Of a DNA stretch of 64,000 nt, positions 33,319 through 41,759 are shown piece by piece. The stretch lies in NCBI RefSeq assembly GCF_900105785.1, contig NZ_LT629799.1, forward strand, positions 3,844,001 through 3,908,000. Reading direction: 5' to 3'. This stretch comes from Microlunatus sagamiharensis. GTDB taxonomy: Bacteria; Actinomycetota; Actinomycetes; Propionibacteriales; Propionibacteriaceae. Positions within the stretch are counted from its first letter, which is position 1, and every line of letters starts with the position of its first letter. A model generated the notes under the pieces. The model had not been told where the DNA came from, did no database searches, and saw only the letters and a list, made by a program, of their open reading frames with translations. Made by a program: the position numbers and the translations under genes.

Positions 33319-34259
33319 GACTCACGACCTCCGGCGAAGCGGTTGGACAGGTAGGACAGGACGAGCGTCCCGATCACGAGCAGCACGCCGATCGCGGCCG
33401 CGTAGCCGGGCTGGCCCTGCTCGATGCCCTCCTGGTACATGACCAGGACGGGGGAGCGGGACGCGCCGTTCGGGCCGCCGCCGCCGGTGAGCAGGTAGGG
33501 CTCGGTGAAGAGGTTCGCGCCGGTGATGATCGCCAGGATCAGCACCAGCACGGTCGCCGGCCGGAGCGAGGGGACCGTCACGTTGACGAAGCTCTGCCAG
33601 CGGCTGGCCCCGTCGGTCGCGGCGGCCTCGTACAGGTCCTTGGCGACGTTCTGCAGGGCCGCGAGGTAGAGCAGGATGTAGAAGCCGAGGCCCTTCCAGG
33701 TGACGAAGAGCGCGATCGAGGGCATCGCCCAGCGCTCGTTGACCAGCCAGGACGGGTCGGGCGCCAGCGGGCCCAGGACCCGGTTGACGATGCCGCCGCC
33801 GTTGAACAGGAAGAGCCACACCCCGACCACGGCCACGCTCGAGGTCAGGTAGGGCAGGTAGAAGGACACGCGCAGGAACGCCTTCGCGTGCACGACCCGG
33901 TCGAGCAGGCTCGCGAGCACGAGCGACAGCACGACGGTGAGCGGGACGTTGATCACCAGGAAGACGGCGACGTTCACGAACGACTGCCGGACCGCGGGGT
34001 CGCTCAGCGCGGCGGTGTAGTTCTCGAGCCCGACGAAGGGCCGCGGGACCGTGACGCCGGGCGCGGTGAAGAAGTAGTCGTGGAACGACATGTACACCGC
34101 GAAGCCCAGCGGGTAGGCGAAGACGAGCGCGATGAAGACGAGGTACGGCGCGCTGAAGATCCACCCCAGCGGGTTGCTGCGGACCCCCCGCCGGGCCCGC
34201 GAGCGGGGCTCGCGGACCGACGGGGCGACCGCGGCGGGTGCCGTGGTCGAGGTGGCCAC
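33315..34259 (-). CDS. Carbohydrate ABC transporter permease (MalF-type)
   Basis: A 314-aa CUT1 permease: PLGWIFSAPYLVFIALVFAY at the first helix, six helices in total, and the EAA loop EAAATDGASRWQSFVNVTVP. It pairs with the MalG-type subunit downstream and lies 4 bp after the binding-protein gene. Its substrate is inferred from the GH130 and secreted-protein neighbours to be a manno-oligosaccharide. Confidence 0.93.
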   Translation of the reverse strand: MATSTTAPAAVAPSVREPRSRARRGVRSNPLGWIFSAPYLVFIALVFAYPLGFAVYMSFHDYFFTAPGVTVPRPFVGLENYTAALSDPAVRQSFVNVAVFLVINVPLTVVLSLVLASLLDRVVHAKAFLRVSFYLPYLTSSVAVVGVWLFLFNGGGIVNRVLGPLAPDPSWLVNERWAMPSIALFVTWKGLGFYILLYLAALQNVAKDLYEAAATDGASRWQSFVNVTVPSLRPATVLVLILAIITGANLFTEPYLLTGGGGPNGASRSPVLVMYQEGIEQGQPGYAAAIGVLLVIGTLVLSYLSNRFAGGRES

Positions 34260-34263
34260 CTGC

Positions 34264-35565
34264 TCAGCCGCGTCCGGCCAGCGAGGTGACCTTGTCGGCC
34301 GCCTCGTTGAACGTCTGCGTCAGGTCGCCCTGGCCGCTGATCACGGACTTCGTGTAGGCGTCGCGCAGCGTCTGCAGCATCTCGACGGTGTTCGGGCCGC
34401 CCGGCACCTCGACCGTCCGCGAGGCGAGCTCGCCGAACTCCTTGTAGGAGGGGTTCTTGGCGAAGTAGTCGGCGTACGTCGTCGACAGGTCCTTGCGGAT
34501 CGGCATCTGGCCGGTCTCGGTCAGCAGCGCCGAGTCCTGCTCCGAGCTCGTGGCGAACTTGAGGACGTCCCACGCGGTGCCCTGGTTCGCACACGCGCTG
34601 AAGAGGCCGATGTTCTTGGCGTCGCTGAAGGTGTGGATGTCACCGATCGGCATACCGGTCGACGTCGGCACGGGCACCGCGCCCCAGTTGACCTTGCCCT
34701 TGTAGACCGCGACGGCCCATGGGCCGACGATTGACATCGCCGCGACCTTGGAGGCGAAGGCGTCGCCCTGCACGGTCTCCTTGCCGGCCAGGCCCTCGGC
34801 GTAGATCGTCTTCCAGAAGTTCGCGACGGCCAGGCCCTGCGGGTCGTTGAAGGTCGCCTTGCCGTCGGCCACGATCTGCTTGCCGCCGGACTCGGCGGAG
34901 TAGAGCGGGATGAAGTCGAACTGGCTCTGGTAGAACTCGCTCGTCGGCGCCGGGTTGATCGCGTACTTCGCGGCCCCCGAGGACTTGATCTTGCGCGCCG
35001 CGTCGAGGAACTGGTCGTACGTCGCCAGCTGCGGGTTGTCGGGGTCGAGGCCGGCCTTCTTGAACAGGTCCTTGTTGTAGAAGATCATCACGGGGTTCGA
35101 CTTCCACGGCAGCTGGTAGTAGCCGCCGTCGCTGCTCTGGTACTGCTTGGCGACGTCGCCGCTGCGCTCGGTGATGTAGGACTCGCCGTCGGGGAAGCTC
35201 GCCAGGTTGACCAGGCCGCCCTGGCGCTGGAACTGGCCCACCGCCGACGGTGCGGTGTTGAAGACGAGGCAGGGGGCCGTGCCGGCGGTGATCGCGGCGC
35301 CGATGACCTCCTCGCTGCTCTTGCCGGCGGGGATCTCCTGGCCGGTCACCTGCTGGTCGGGGTGGGCGCTGTTCCAGGACTGGACCATCGCCTTGCCCCA
35401 CGCCACCTCCTGCTCGTTGTTGGAGTACCAGACGGTGATGGGGCCGCGGGCGGACTTGGCGGCGTCCTGCGCCTCGCTGCCGCCGCTGCCACCTCCCCCG
35501 CACGCGGTGAGCGACAGGCCGAGCACGCTGGCGACGGCGAGGATCCGGGTGATGCGACGTTGCAC
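34264..35565 (-). CDS. Sugar-binding lipoprotein of ABC importer
   Basis: A 433-aa family 1 extracellular solute-binding protein. The signal ends in lipobox LTAC with lipidated C22, then a Gly-rich linker; PITVWYSNNEQEV, AGTAPCLVFN and YYQLPWKSNPVMIFYNKDLF are typical of this fold. Aromatic residues near the hinge fit oligosaccharide stacking. GTG 35565 is preceded by AAGGAG at proper spacing. Only 36 bp separate it from the lacI stop, so it is probably read from the lacI promoter. Confidence 0.93.
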   Translation of the reverse strand: MQRRITRILAVASVLGLSLTACGGGGSGGSEAQDAAKSARGPITVWYSNNEQEVAWGKAMVQSWNSAHPDQQVTGQEIPAGKSSEEVIGAAITAGTAPCLVFNTAPSAVGQFQRQGGLVNLASFPDGESYITERSGDVAKQYQSSDGGYYQLPWKSNPVMIFYNKDLFKKAGLDPDNPQLATYDQFLDAARKIKSSGAAKYAINPAPTSEFYQSQFDFIPLYSAESGGKQIVADGKATFNDPQGLAVANFWKTIYAEGLAGKETVQGDAFASKVAAMSIVGPWAVAVYKGKVNWGAVPVPTSTGMPIGDIHTFSDAKNIGLFSACANQGTAWDVLKFATSSEQDSALLTETGQMPIRKDLSTTYADYFAKNPSYKEFGELASRTVEVPGGPNTVEMLQTLRDAYTKSVISGQGDLTQTFNEAADKVTSLAGRG

Positions 35566-35601
35566 GACTTCTCCTTGTGGGGACGGGATGGGGCGGTTCT
35601 G

Positions 35602-36666
35602 CTACGTGCCCTGAGCCTGACGAAGGGCGGGGGCGGGTCCGGTGGAACGGGCGGTGACGAGCTCGGCGGGAGCCAGCTCGACGTCGGGGGCCGAGCCGGT
35701 GCTCGTGAGGGCGAGCAGCGTGCGGGCCGCGGCGGCGCCCCACTGCTCGGGGTCGGAGCGGACCGTGGTCAGCGCGGGCCAGGTGTGGTGCGCCAGCTCG
35801 GTGCCGTCGAACCCGACCACGGAGACCTCGTCGGGCACGCGGACGCCGGCGCGCTGCAGCGCCCCGAGACCCGCGACCGCCATGGGGTCGTTGGCGTAGA
35901 GCACGGCGGTCGGGCGCAATCGGCCCTCGAGCAGGGCGGCCGTCGCCGTGGCGCCGCCGGCCATGGTGAAGTCGGTGTCGACCACCGCGGTCGGCGTGAG
36001 CCCGCGCGCGGCGACCGCCTCCTCGAACGCGCGGCGCCGTGTCCGGGCGTGCTGCAGGGCCGGGTCGCCGGCGACGTACGCGAGCTCGCGGTGCCCGAGG
36101 TCGGCGAGGTGGTGCACCGCGGCGACGACGCCGGGACGGTCGTCGAGCACGACGGCCGGCAGCCCGCCGGGGTGGTCGAGCCGGCCGATCAGCACGCCGG
36201 GCATGCCGAGCTCCGCAAGCAGGGCGACGCGGTCGTCGCCGTGGCGAAGGTCGTTGAGGAACACCCCGTCGACCCGTCGGTCCGCCGCGAGCGAGCGGTA
36301 CGCGCGCTCCTCCGCCTCGGCGTCGCCCACCACGCTCAGCACGAGGACGCGGCCCTGGGTCGACAGCACGGACTCGATCCCGGCCATGAACGCCGGGTAG
36401 AACGGGTCCGCCGCGACGATCCGTGCGTCCCGGCGCAGGACCAGCCCCAGCGCGTACGTGGTCTGCGTCGAGAGGGTGCGCGCCTGCAGGTTCGGTCGCC
36501 AGCCCAGCTGCTCGGCCGCCTCGCGCACCCGGGCCCGGGTCGCGTCGGAGACGCCAGGCCGGTCGTTCACCGCGAGCGAGACCAGCCCCTTGGACACCCC
36601 GGCGGCGCGCGCGACGTCCACGATCGTCGGCGCCCCAGGCGTCGAGCTCTTGGTCCGCGGGCTCAT
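35602..36666 (-). CDS. LacI-family transcriptional regulator of the GH130/ABC operon
   Basis: A 354-aa repressor. The HTH and hinge helix are at residues about 10-65 (TIVDVARAAGVSKGLVSLAV, then VREAAEQLGWRPN); the rest is the periplasmic-binding-like effector domain ending in the usual DPEQWGAAAARTLLAL. ATG 36666 was chosen because it places the HTH at the normal distance. It is the first gene of the operon, with a palindromic operator 41 bp upstream, indicating autoregulation. The last residues ALRQAQG are encoded by a dispersed 19-bp repeat just before the stop. Confidence 0.93.
   Translation of the reverse strand: MSPRTKSSTPGAPTIVDVARAAGVSKGLVSLAVNDRPGVSDATRARVREAAEQLGWRPNLQARTLSTQTTYALGLVLRRDARIVAADPFYPAFMAGIESVLSTQGRVLVLSVVGDAEAEERAYRSLAADRRVDGVFLNDLRHGDDRVALLAELGMPGVLIGRLDHPGGLPAVVLDDRPGVVAAVHHLADLGHRELAYVAGDPALQHARTRRRAFEEAVAARGLTPTAVVDTDFTMAGGATATAALLEGRLRPTAVLYANDPMAVAGLGALQRAGVRVPDEVSVVGFDGTELAHHTWPALTTVRSDPEQWGAAAARTLLALTSTGSAPDVELAPAELVTARSTGPAPALRQAQGT
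35609..35627. repeat. 19-bp dispersed repeat at the 3' end of lacI-type gene
   Basis: CCCTGAGCCTGACGAAGGG, one mismatch to the common element, within the last codons of the regulator gene. Confidence 0.85.
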
Positions 36667-36706
36667 GAGCGGTGACCTTCGCTGGTCAGACGGTCCGGGC
36701 ACTGCG

Positions 36707-36722
36707 CCTGAACCGGTTTAGG
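36707..36722. promoter_or_regulatory. LacI-type operator
   Basis: CCTGAACCGGTTTAGG: a 16-bp palindrome with one mismatched pair and the central CG typical of LacI-family sites, 41 bp upstream of the regulator's ATG. It is the likely site through which the regulator controls itself and the whole operon. Confidence 0.7.
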
Positions 36723-37207
36723 CGGACCGTACGCCGGTGCGTCGGGGCGGTCAAGGGTGAGGGGGCGACGACAGGTCTCGACCGCCCCCTGAGCCTGCCG
36801 AGCGGCAGGGCGGACGACGGCTGAGTGCGTCGAAGGGCCCGAGGGGACGCTCCCTGAGCCTGTCGAGGGGCCCGAGGGGACGCTCCCTGAGCCTGTCGAA
36901 GGGCCCGGAACGGGTTGGCGCACCCCTGCGCCGCGGCCCGAACCCCACCTGCGGGCTTCCCCGGGGCCGAGGACGAGCGCCTCAACGATCCAAAATCCAC
37001 CCGGGTTCGGCCGAGGGGCGAGAGCCGCGTCACGGTCCCGCCTTGTCCTCTGGGTGCGGGGATGCAATCATGGTGATCGCTGTAAGCAGTTCTTGAGCCG
37101 TGGTACGTGCTACGCCCTTTTGATCTCGCGAGGGCGGTGGCCGAGGCCGGCGCCCAACAGCATCACGAGGCCGCGAGGTGCGGCCCGAGAGCTTCAGGGA
37201 GATTTAC
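36723..37207. other. Intergenic region between lacI-type gene and cold-shock gene
   Basis: 485 bp without a convincing gene. The left part (36780-36905) is built of dispersed 19-bp repeats and a 33-bp tandem unit. The right part (about 37040-37207) should hold the promoter and long 5' leader of the cold-shock gene. Short frames across it have the codon pattern of repeat sequence, not of genes. Confidence 0.6.
36831..36903. repeat. Tandem 33-bp repeat containing the 19-bp element
   Basis: Units at 36831-36863 and 36864-36896 differ at a single base, and a third partial unit follows (36897-36908). Each carries one 19-bp element (36852-36870, 36885-36903). A more degenerate element lies upstream at 36787-36805. 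Confidence 0.85.
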
Positions 37208-37411
37208 ATGGCACAGGGAACCGTCAAGTGGTTCAACGCTGAGAAGGGCTTCGGCTTCATCGCCGTCGACGGCGGCGGGCCGGACGTGTTCGTGCACTAC
37301 AGCGCGATCCAGTCGTCGGGCTTCCGCAGCCTCGACGAGGGCCAGCGGGTCGAGTTCCAGACCACGCAGGGTCCGAAGGGCCCGCAGGCCGACGCCGTCC
37401 AGGCCATCTGA
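37208..37411 (+). CDS. CspA-family cold-shock protein
   Basis: A 67-aa OB-fold nucleic-acid chaperone. RNP-1 (KGFGFIAV) and RNP-2 (VFVHYSAI) are intact, along with the start [14 protein letters not shown]. It binds single-stranded RNA/DNA and prevents secondary structure. AGGGAG 6 nt upstream sets the ATG at 37208. The upstream leader of about 150 nt is consistent with cold-shock mRNAs, whose long 5' UTRs are regulatory. A strong intrinsic terminator follows. Confidence 0.96.
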   Translation: MAQGTVKWFNAEKGFGFIAVDGGGPDVFVHYSAIQSSGFRSLDEGQRVEFQTTQGPKGPQADAVQAI

Positions 37412-37435
37412 GCCTGCACAGCCAGCAAGACCTCT

Positions 37436-37477
37436 GAAGGAGCGTCGACCTCACGGTCGGCGCTCCTTCGTCTTTCT
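37436..37477 (+). terminator. Intrinsic terminator of the cold-shock gene
   Basis: GAAGGAGCG + TCGACC pair with GGTCGG + CGCTCCTTC (37436-37450 with 37455-37469) around a 4-nt loop, followed by GTCTTTCT. This is the only terminator in the window with a real T-rich tail. Confidence 0.9.
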
Positions 37478-37513
37478 CCGGGCCTGGTGACGACGGCCAG
37501 GTGCAGCCACGTC

Positions 37514-37643
37514 CCCTTAGCCTGTCGAAGGGTCGACCTCGTCGCCGATCCCGGCCACGATCCCTGAGCCTGTCGAAGGGCCCGTTGGTCAGAGAGCGGC
37601 TCCGTCGCCGATCCCGACCACGATCCCTGAGCTTGTCGAAGGG
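37514..37643. repeat. Cluster of three 19-bp dispersed repeats
   Basis: Elements at 37514-37532, 37562-37580 and 37625-37643. The last two are part of a larger duplication: about 40 bp including the GTCGCCGATCCC flank recurs 63 bp later with a few changes. Confidence 0.85.
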
Positions 37644-37679
37644 CTACACGCACAACACCGGCCGAGCTGGTCGGCTAAC

Positions 37680-38144
37680 TCAGAACCAGCGCCCGCTCGG
37701 CCCGAACTCGATCATCTCCACCGCGGGCTGCGTGTTCGGCGCCACGAACGTGAACCGCGGGGCACTCACCGGTGACGGCGCAGCCGGCACCTCGAGCGCC
37801 GCCGCCGGCACCTGGCGCTCGGCCTCCCGCACGTCGACGACCAGCCGCTCGTACGCGAGCCGGTTCCCGACCTGACGAGTGCCCGACATCCACTCGTCGT
37901 CGAGCAGCAGCCGCCGTACGCGCTCGAGGTCGGCGCGCCGCCGGGCGAGCCGCTGCTGTGCCCACCGCAAGAGGGTGGCCGGGTCCGGGGTGTCGTCGAC
38001 GACCAGCTGCTGCCACACCCGTGCGCCGAGCGGACGCAGGAGCGCCTCGATGCGCACCCTGACCGGACGGCGGCTGACGACCCACACGAGCAGGGGCACG
38101 ACCATCACGACCGCGAAGCAGATCGCGTCCAGCGCGTGGTCCAT
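37680..38144 (-). CDS. Hypothetical protein with N-terminal membrane helix
   Basis: A 154-aa protein: one N-terminal transmembrane helix (about residues 7-24, ICFAVVMVVPLLVWVV), a basic stop-transfer sequence, and a largely helical cytosolic domain rich in Arg/Leu (WAQQRLARRRADLERVRRLL), possibly coiled-coil, followed by a Pro/Ala-rich tail. No family is recognised. GC content and codon use match the chromosome, unlike the helicase gene next to it. It is divergent from the helicase gene. Confidence 0.55.
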   Translation of the reverse strand: MDHALDAICFAVVMVVPLLVWVVSRRPVRVRIEALLRPLGARVWQQLVVDDTPDPATLLRWAQQRLARRRADLERVRRLLLDDEWMSGTRQVGNRLAYERLVVDVREAERQVPAAALEVPAAPSPVSAPRFTFVAPNTQPAVEMIEFGPSGRWF

Positions 38145-38306
38145 CGCTCTCCTCGCCGTCGAGGGTGGCGGTCGTACGCCTCGTCCGCCGCTTCGTCCAG
38201 CCTGAACCTGTAGCCCGCCTACGGCAAGGGTCGACCGAAGGTCCGAATGGCTGCTCAGACGGCGGCGAACGTGACAAGCTCGCACCTCCTGAGCGAGGGG
38301 ATGCGC

Positions 38307-41300
38307 ATGGAGCAGGGCCTGTACGAGCAGCTGCTGACACAGCAGCTTGAGCGCGACTTGGCGTCGGGGGAGGTCGAACTTGAGCGCGACGTCGCCGCCG
38401 TCGATCCCGGAGACCAGCCGCACGTGCTCTCGCGGCACGTCGAGTCCGTGCTGCAACGGGTCCTGGCCTCGACGTCAGATCCCCTTCACCGCCTTGACGT
38501 GGTGAATCGCGTCTTGAGTGTCTTGTCGCCGGAGGCCGACGCCGTTGTCGATCCAGCTCGTCAGCTGACCGCCCTTCGTGCGACCACGGCGCCGGGCGTG
38601 GTCACCTACGAAAGGGTTCGCCCGGCGACGCCGTTGTCTGAAGCGGCGCTCCTGACGAATACGAGAGGTGAACCGAGTCTCGGCTCCGAGCTCAAAGCAG
38701 AGCTGGACACGGCCGACGAGATCGACCTGCTGTGTGCCTTCGTCAAGTGGTACGGACTGCGACTGCTCGAGCCTGAACTTCGACGAGGTCGAGAACGCGG
38801 CGCGCCTTTCCGCGTCATCACCACTACGTACATGGGGGCAACAGACCCCGACGCACTCGACCGACTCGTGCGCGAGTTCGGTGCTCACGTCAAGATCCAG
38901 TACGACGCGCATCGAACTCGACTCCACGCGAAGGCCTGGATGTTCCGTCGGCGTACGGGCTTTGACACCGCGTATGTCGGGTCGTCGAACCTCTCGCGAG
39001 CCGCACTGCTCGACGGGGTCGAGTGGAATGTTCGCCTCTCCCGAGTGGGGACTCCTGCTCTGCTCGAGAAGTTCCGAGCCACCTTCGACACCTACTGGAA
39101 CGACCCGAGCTTCGAGTCGTACGACCCCGACCGCGACCGGGACCGCCTGGACGACGCGCTGGCTGAAGGCGCCGGCCGCACCACCCATGACCGCGTCACG
39201 TTGTCGCTCTCGGGTCTCCAGGTCAGGGCCTACCCGCACCAAGAAGCGATTCTCGAAGCACTTGAGGTGGAACGTCGGGTTCACGATCGGCATCGGAATC
39301 TGGTGGTCGCGGCGACGGGGACCGGGAAGACGGTGATCGCGGCCTTGGACTACCGCTCTTTGGCGAACGCGGCGGATGAGCGGCCTTCGCTGCTCTTTGT
39401 CGCACACCGAAGGGAGATCCTGGAGCAATCGCTCCGGACGTATCGGGAAGTGTTGAACGACAGCAGCTTTGGTGAGCTCTATGTCGGGGGCGCCCGCCCT
39501 GAGCGTTGGCGCCACGTTTTCGCCAGCGTCCAGTCGTTGACCGCGTACGGCGTGAGCCGCATCGACCGAGACGCCTACGAGGTCGTGGTGATCGACGAGT
39601 TCCACCATGCGGAAGCGAGGACCTACCGCCGCCTGCTCGAGCAACTCGAGCCGCTGGAGCTGCTCGGTCTCACCGCGACCCCAGAGCGGTCGGACGGCCT
39701 CGATGTGCGGTCGTTCTTCGAGGGGCGTACGGCGGCGGAGCTGCGGTTGTGGGATGCGCTGGGCGCGGACCTGCTGTGCCCCTTCCACTACTTCGCCGTT
39801 GCCGACGGCACTGACCTGCGCCGTGTCGCGTGGTCGCGTGGGCGATACGACGAGACGGAGCTCGCCGGGCTCTACACCGGTAATCGCGCGCGTGCCGCCA
39901 TCGTGCTTCGGCAGCTTCAAGACAAGGTCTTGGACCTCGGCGGCATGCGCGCGCTTGGTTTCTGCGTGAGCGTCTCTCACGCGCGCTTCATGGCTGACGT
40001 GTTCCGCGAGGCGGGCGTGCGCGCCATCGCCATCGACGGCTCGACCCCGGCGATAGAGCGAGCCCAGGCGCTCGCCGACCTTCGCGACAGGCGAATCAAC
40101 GCGATCTTCGTGGCGGACCTCTTCAACGAGGGCGTTGACCTGCCCGATGTGGACACCGTCCTCTTCCTGCGCCCAACCGAGAGCGCCACGCTGTTCCTGC
40201 AGCAGCTCGGGCGTGGGCTTCGTCGCACCCGCGACAAAGCTGTCCTGACGGTCTTGGACTTTGTCGGCCACCACCGCAAAGAGTTCCGCTTTGACCAACG
40301 CTTGCGCGCGTTGACCGGAGAGACCCGACGTGGTCTGGCCCGAGCCGTCGAGCGCGGCTTTCCGTTCTTGCCGTCGGGCTGCCAGATCGCGATGGATCGA
40401 CAGTCTCAGGCGATCGTCTTGGAGAACATCCGACAGCAAGTCGGCAACCGGTGGCCGAATCTTGTTGCCGAGCTGCGCGAGCACGGCGACCAGGACCTCC
40501 CGACGTTCTTGCGGGAGACCGGACTGGAGCTCTCCGACGTCCTGCGCCAAGGTCAGCGGTCCTGGACCGAGCTTCGGCGTTCCGCCGGTCTATCGACACG
40601 AGGTGGTGGCGATTACCAGCGGGAGTTGCTGAAGCGCGGGCGAGCCCTAGCCCACGTGGACGACGCGGCCCGCGCATCGGCCTACCGCAGCCTCCTTGAC
40701 GACGACGCGCCCGGCTACGACGAGCTCAGCCCCCTCGACCAGGTGATGGCGCAGATGCTGTTCTTCTCGCTCTGGCCGGGCGGAGGTGGTCACCCTTCGG
40801 TCGAAGCCGGGCTCACCGAGCTGCGGCGAGAGGCAGCGGTGCGCGACGAGCTGCAATCCGTCGTCGACTTGGCCTTCGACCGTGCGCCGCACGTGACCGT
40901 CCCTGTCCGGGGTGCGCTCCACGACGTCCCGCTTCAGGTGCACGCCACTTATCAGCGCGAGGAGGTCCTTGCGGCGTTGGGCTACGCAAGCATCGATCGC
41001 AAGCCGAACTCGTTCCGCGAAGGCGTGCTCTACGTGCCCGAGATCGATACTGATGCCTTCTTTGTCACGCTGCAGAAGTCCGAGGCCGACTACTCACCGA
41101 CAACTCTCTACCGGGACTACCCGATCAGCCCCACCCTCTTCCACTGGGAGTCGCAGTCGACGACGTCTGTCACCTCGACGACGGGCCAGCGGTATTTGCA
41201 TGGTTCGAGCACCAAGTTGCTCTTCGTCCGCCAGCACAAGTCGGATGAGTTTGGGACAAGCGCGTACTTCTTCGCGGGTCCCGTGCACTACCTGGAGCAC

Positions 41301-41390
41301 CGGGGCGAACGGCCGATCGCCATCACGTGGCGACTCGACCACAGCTTGCCAAGCGACTTCTACCAGCGCGCTTCAGTCGCGGCCGTCTGA
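38307..41390 (+). CDS. PLD nuclease-like / SF2 helicase / DUF3427 protein
   Basis: A 1027-aa multidomain protein. Residues about 110-260 form a phospholipase-D-like domain with one HxK motif (H207, K209; RLHAKAWMF) and YVGSSNLSRAAL. Then comes an SF2 helicase: Walker A ATGTGKT (about 336-342), DEFHH (430-434), LTATPERSDG and QQLGRGLRR. The C-terminus (SPTTLYRDYPISPTLFHWES and after) is DUF3427. The start MEQGLYEQLL is typical of the family and GAGGGG precedes it by 6 nt. GC is visibly lower than its neighbours and codon choice is looser, suggesting transfer. This architecture is often linked to phage defence or restriction; that role is inference. Confidence 0.88.
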   Translation: MEQGLYEQLLTQQLERDLASGEVELERDVAAVDPGDQPHVLSRHVESVLQRVLASTSDPLHRLDVVNRVLSVLSPEADAVVDPARQLTALRATTAPGVVTYERVRPATPLSEAALLTNTRGEPSLGSELKAELDTADEIDLLCAFVKWYGLRLLEPELRRGRERGAPFRVITTTYMGATDPDALDRLVREFGAHVKIQYDAHRTRLHAKAWMFRRRTGFDTAYVGSSNLSRAALLDGVEWNVRLSRVGTPALLEKFRATFDTYWNDPSFESYDPDRDRDRLDDALAEGAGRTTHDRVTLSLSGLQVRAYPHQEAILEALEVERRVHDRHRNLVVAATGTGKTVIAALDYRSLANAADERPSLLFVAHRREILEQSLRTYREVLNDSSFGELYVGGARPERWRHVFASVQSLTAYGVSRIDRDAYEVVVIDEFHHAEARTYRRLLEQLEPLELLGLTATPERSDGLDVRSFFEGRTAAELRLWDALGADLLCPFHYFAVADGTDLRRVAWSRGRYDETELAGLYTGNRARAAIVLRQLQDKVLDLGGMRALGFCVSVSHARFMADVFREAGVRAIAIDGSTPAIERAQALADLRDRRINAIFVADLFNEGVDLPDVDTVLFLRPTESATLFLQQLGRGLRRTRDKAVLTVLDFVGHHRKEFRFDQRLRALTGETRRGLARAVERGFPFLPSGCQIAMDRQSQAIVLENIRQQVGNRWPNLVAELREHGDQDLPTFLRETGLELSDVLRQGQRSWTELRRSAGLSTRGGGDYQRELLKRGRALAHVDDAARASAYRSLLDDDAPGYDELSPLDQVMAQMLFFSLWPGGGGHPSVEAGLTELRREAAVRDELQSVVDLAFDRAPHVTVPVRGALHDVPLQVHATYQREEVLAALGYASIDRKPNSFREGVLYVPEIDTDAFFVTLQKSEADYSPTTLYRDYPISPTLFHWESQSTTSVTSTTGQRYLHGSSTKLLFVRQHKSDEFGTSAYFFAGPVHYLEHRGERPIAITWRLDHSLPSDFYQRASVAAV

Positions 41391-41434
41391 GGGCTGATCG
41401 CCATTCACCGCGGCTTCCGCAGCGTCGAGGACGG

Positions 41435-41507
41435 TGGAGCCTAGGGGACTCGAACCCCTAACCCCCTGCTTGCAAAGCAGGTGCGCTACCAATTGCGCCA
41501 AGGCCCC
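41435..41507 (-). tRNA. tRNA-Ala (anticodon TGC)
   Basis: 73 nt on the minus strand. Acceptor GGGGCCT pairs with AGGCTCC, discriminator A; anticodon loop CTTTGCAAG with TGC; T-arm AGGGGTTCGAGTCCCCT. CCA is not encoded. A TACGAT box at 41531-41536 (minus strand) is a plausible promoter. The 3' end faces the helicase gene, 45 bp away. Confidence 0.97.
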
Positions 41508-41613
41508 GGGCCGGCTGGGCCGGACGGTCGATCGTACGTCGTAGAGGGCCTCGGCAGCGAGCGAGTGCGGTGTAGATGGCTCTGTGAGCGAGGTGGCTTC
41601 CGTTGGGTGCGGG

Positions 41614-41632
41614 CCCTTCGACAGGCTCAGGG
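41614..41632. repeat. 19-bp dispersed repeat between tRNA-Ala and DUF5318 gene
   Basis: Exact copy of CCCTTCGACAGGCTCAGGG. The rest of 41508-41746 holds no gene. Confidence 0.88.
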
Positions 41633-41746
41633 ATCGTGGCTGGCCTCGCGGTGAGGTGCGGCAACGTCGCCGAACCTGTACCTGAAGGTTGGAGCAAGGA
41701 CGCGCTCTGCGCCCCGTGAAACTTAGAAACCCACATCCGCACGACC

Positions 41747-41752
41747 TACCAT
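41747..41752 (+). promoter_or_regulatory. -10 box (TACCAT) of the envelope operon
   Basis: TACCAT ends 7 nt before the ATG at 41760; no ribosome-binding site is present, so a leaderless start is likely. Confidence 0.45.
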
Positions 41753-41759
41753 CGAGCCC

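Noticed and set aside
37040-37207. Riboswitch in the cold-shock leader
   Set aside because: No known riboswitch core is recognisable; a long leader is normal for this gene family.
38247-38306. Earlier start (ATG 38247) for the helicase gene
   Set aside because: The family N-terminus begins at MEQGLYEQLL, and GAGGGG precedes the ATG at 38307; the extra 20 residues look non-coding.
38247-41507. Integrative element at tRNA-Ala
   Set aside because: No integrase gene and no second copy of the tRNA 3' end could be found on the far side of the helicase gene.
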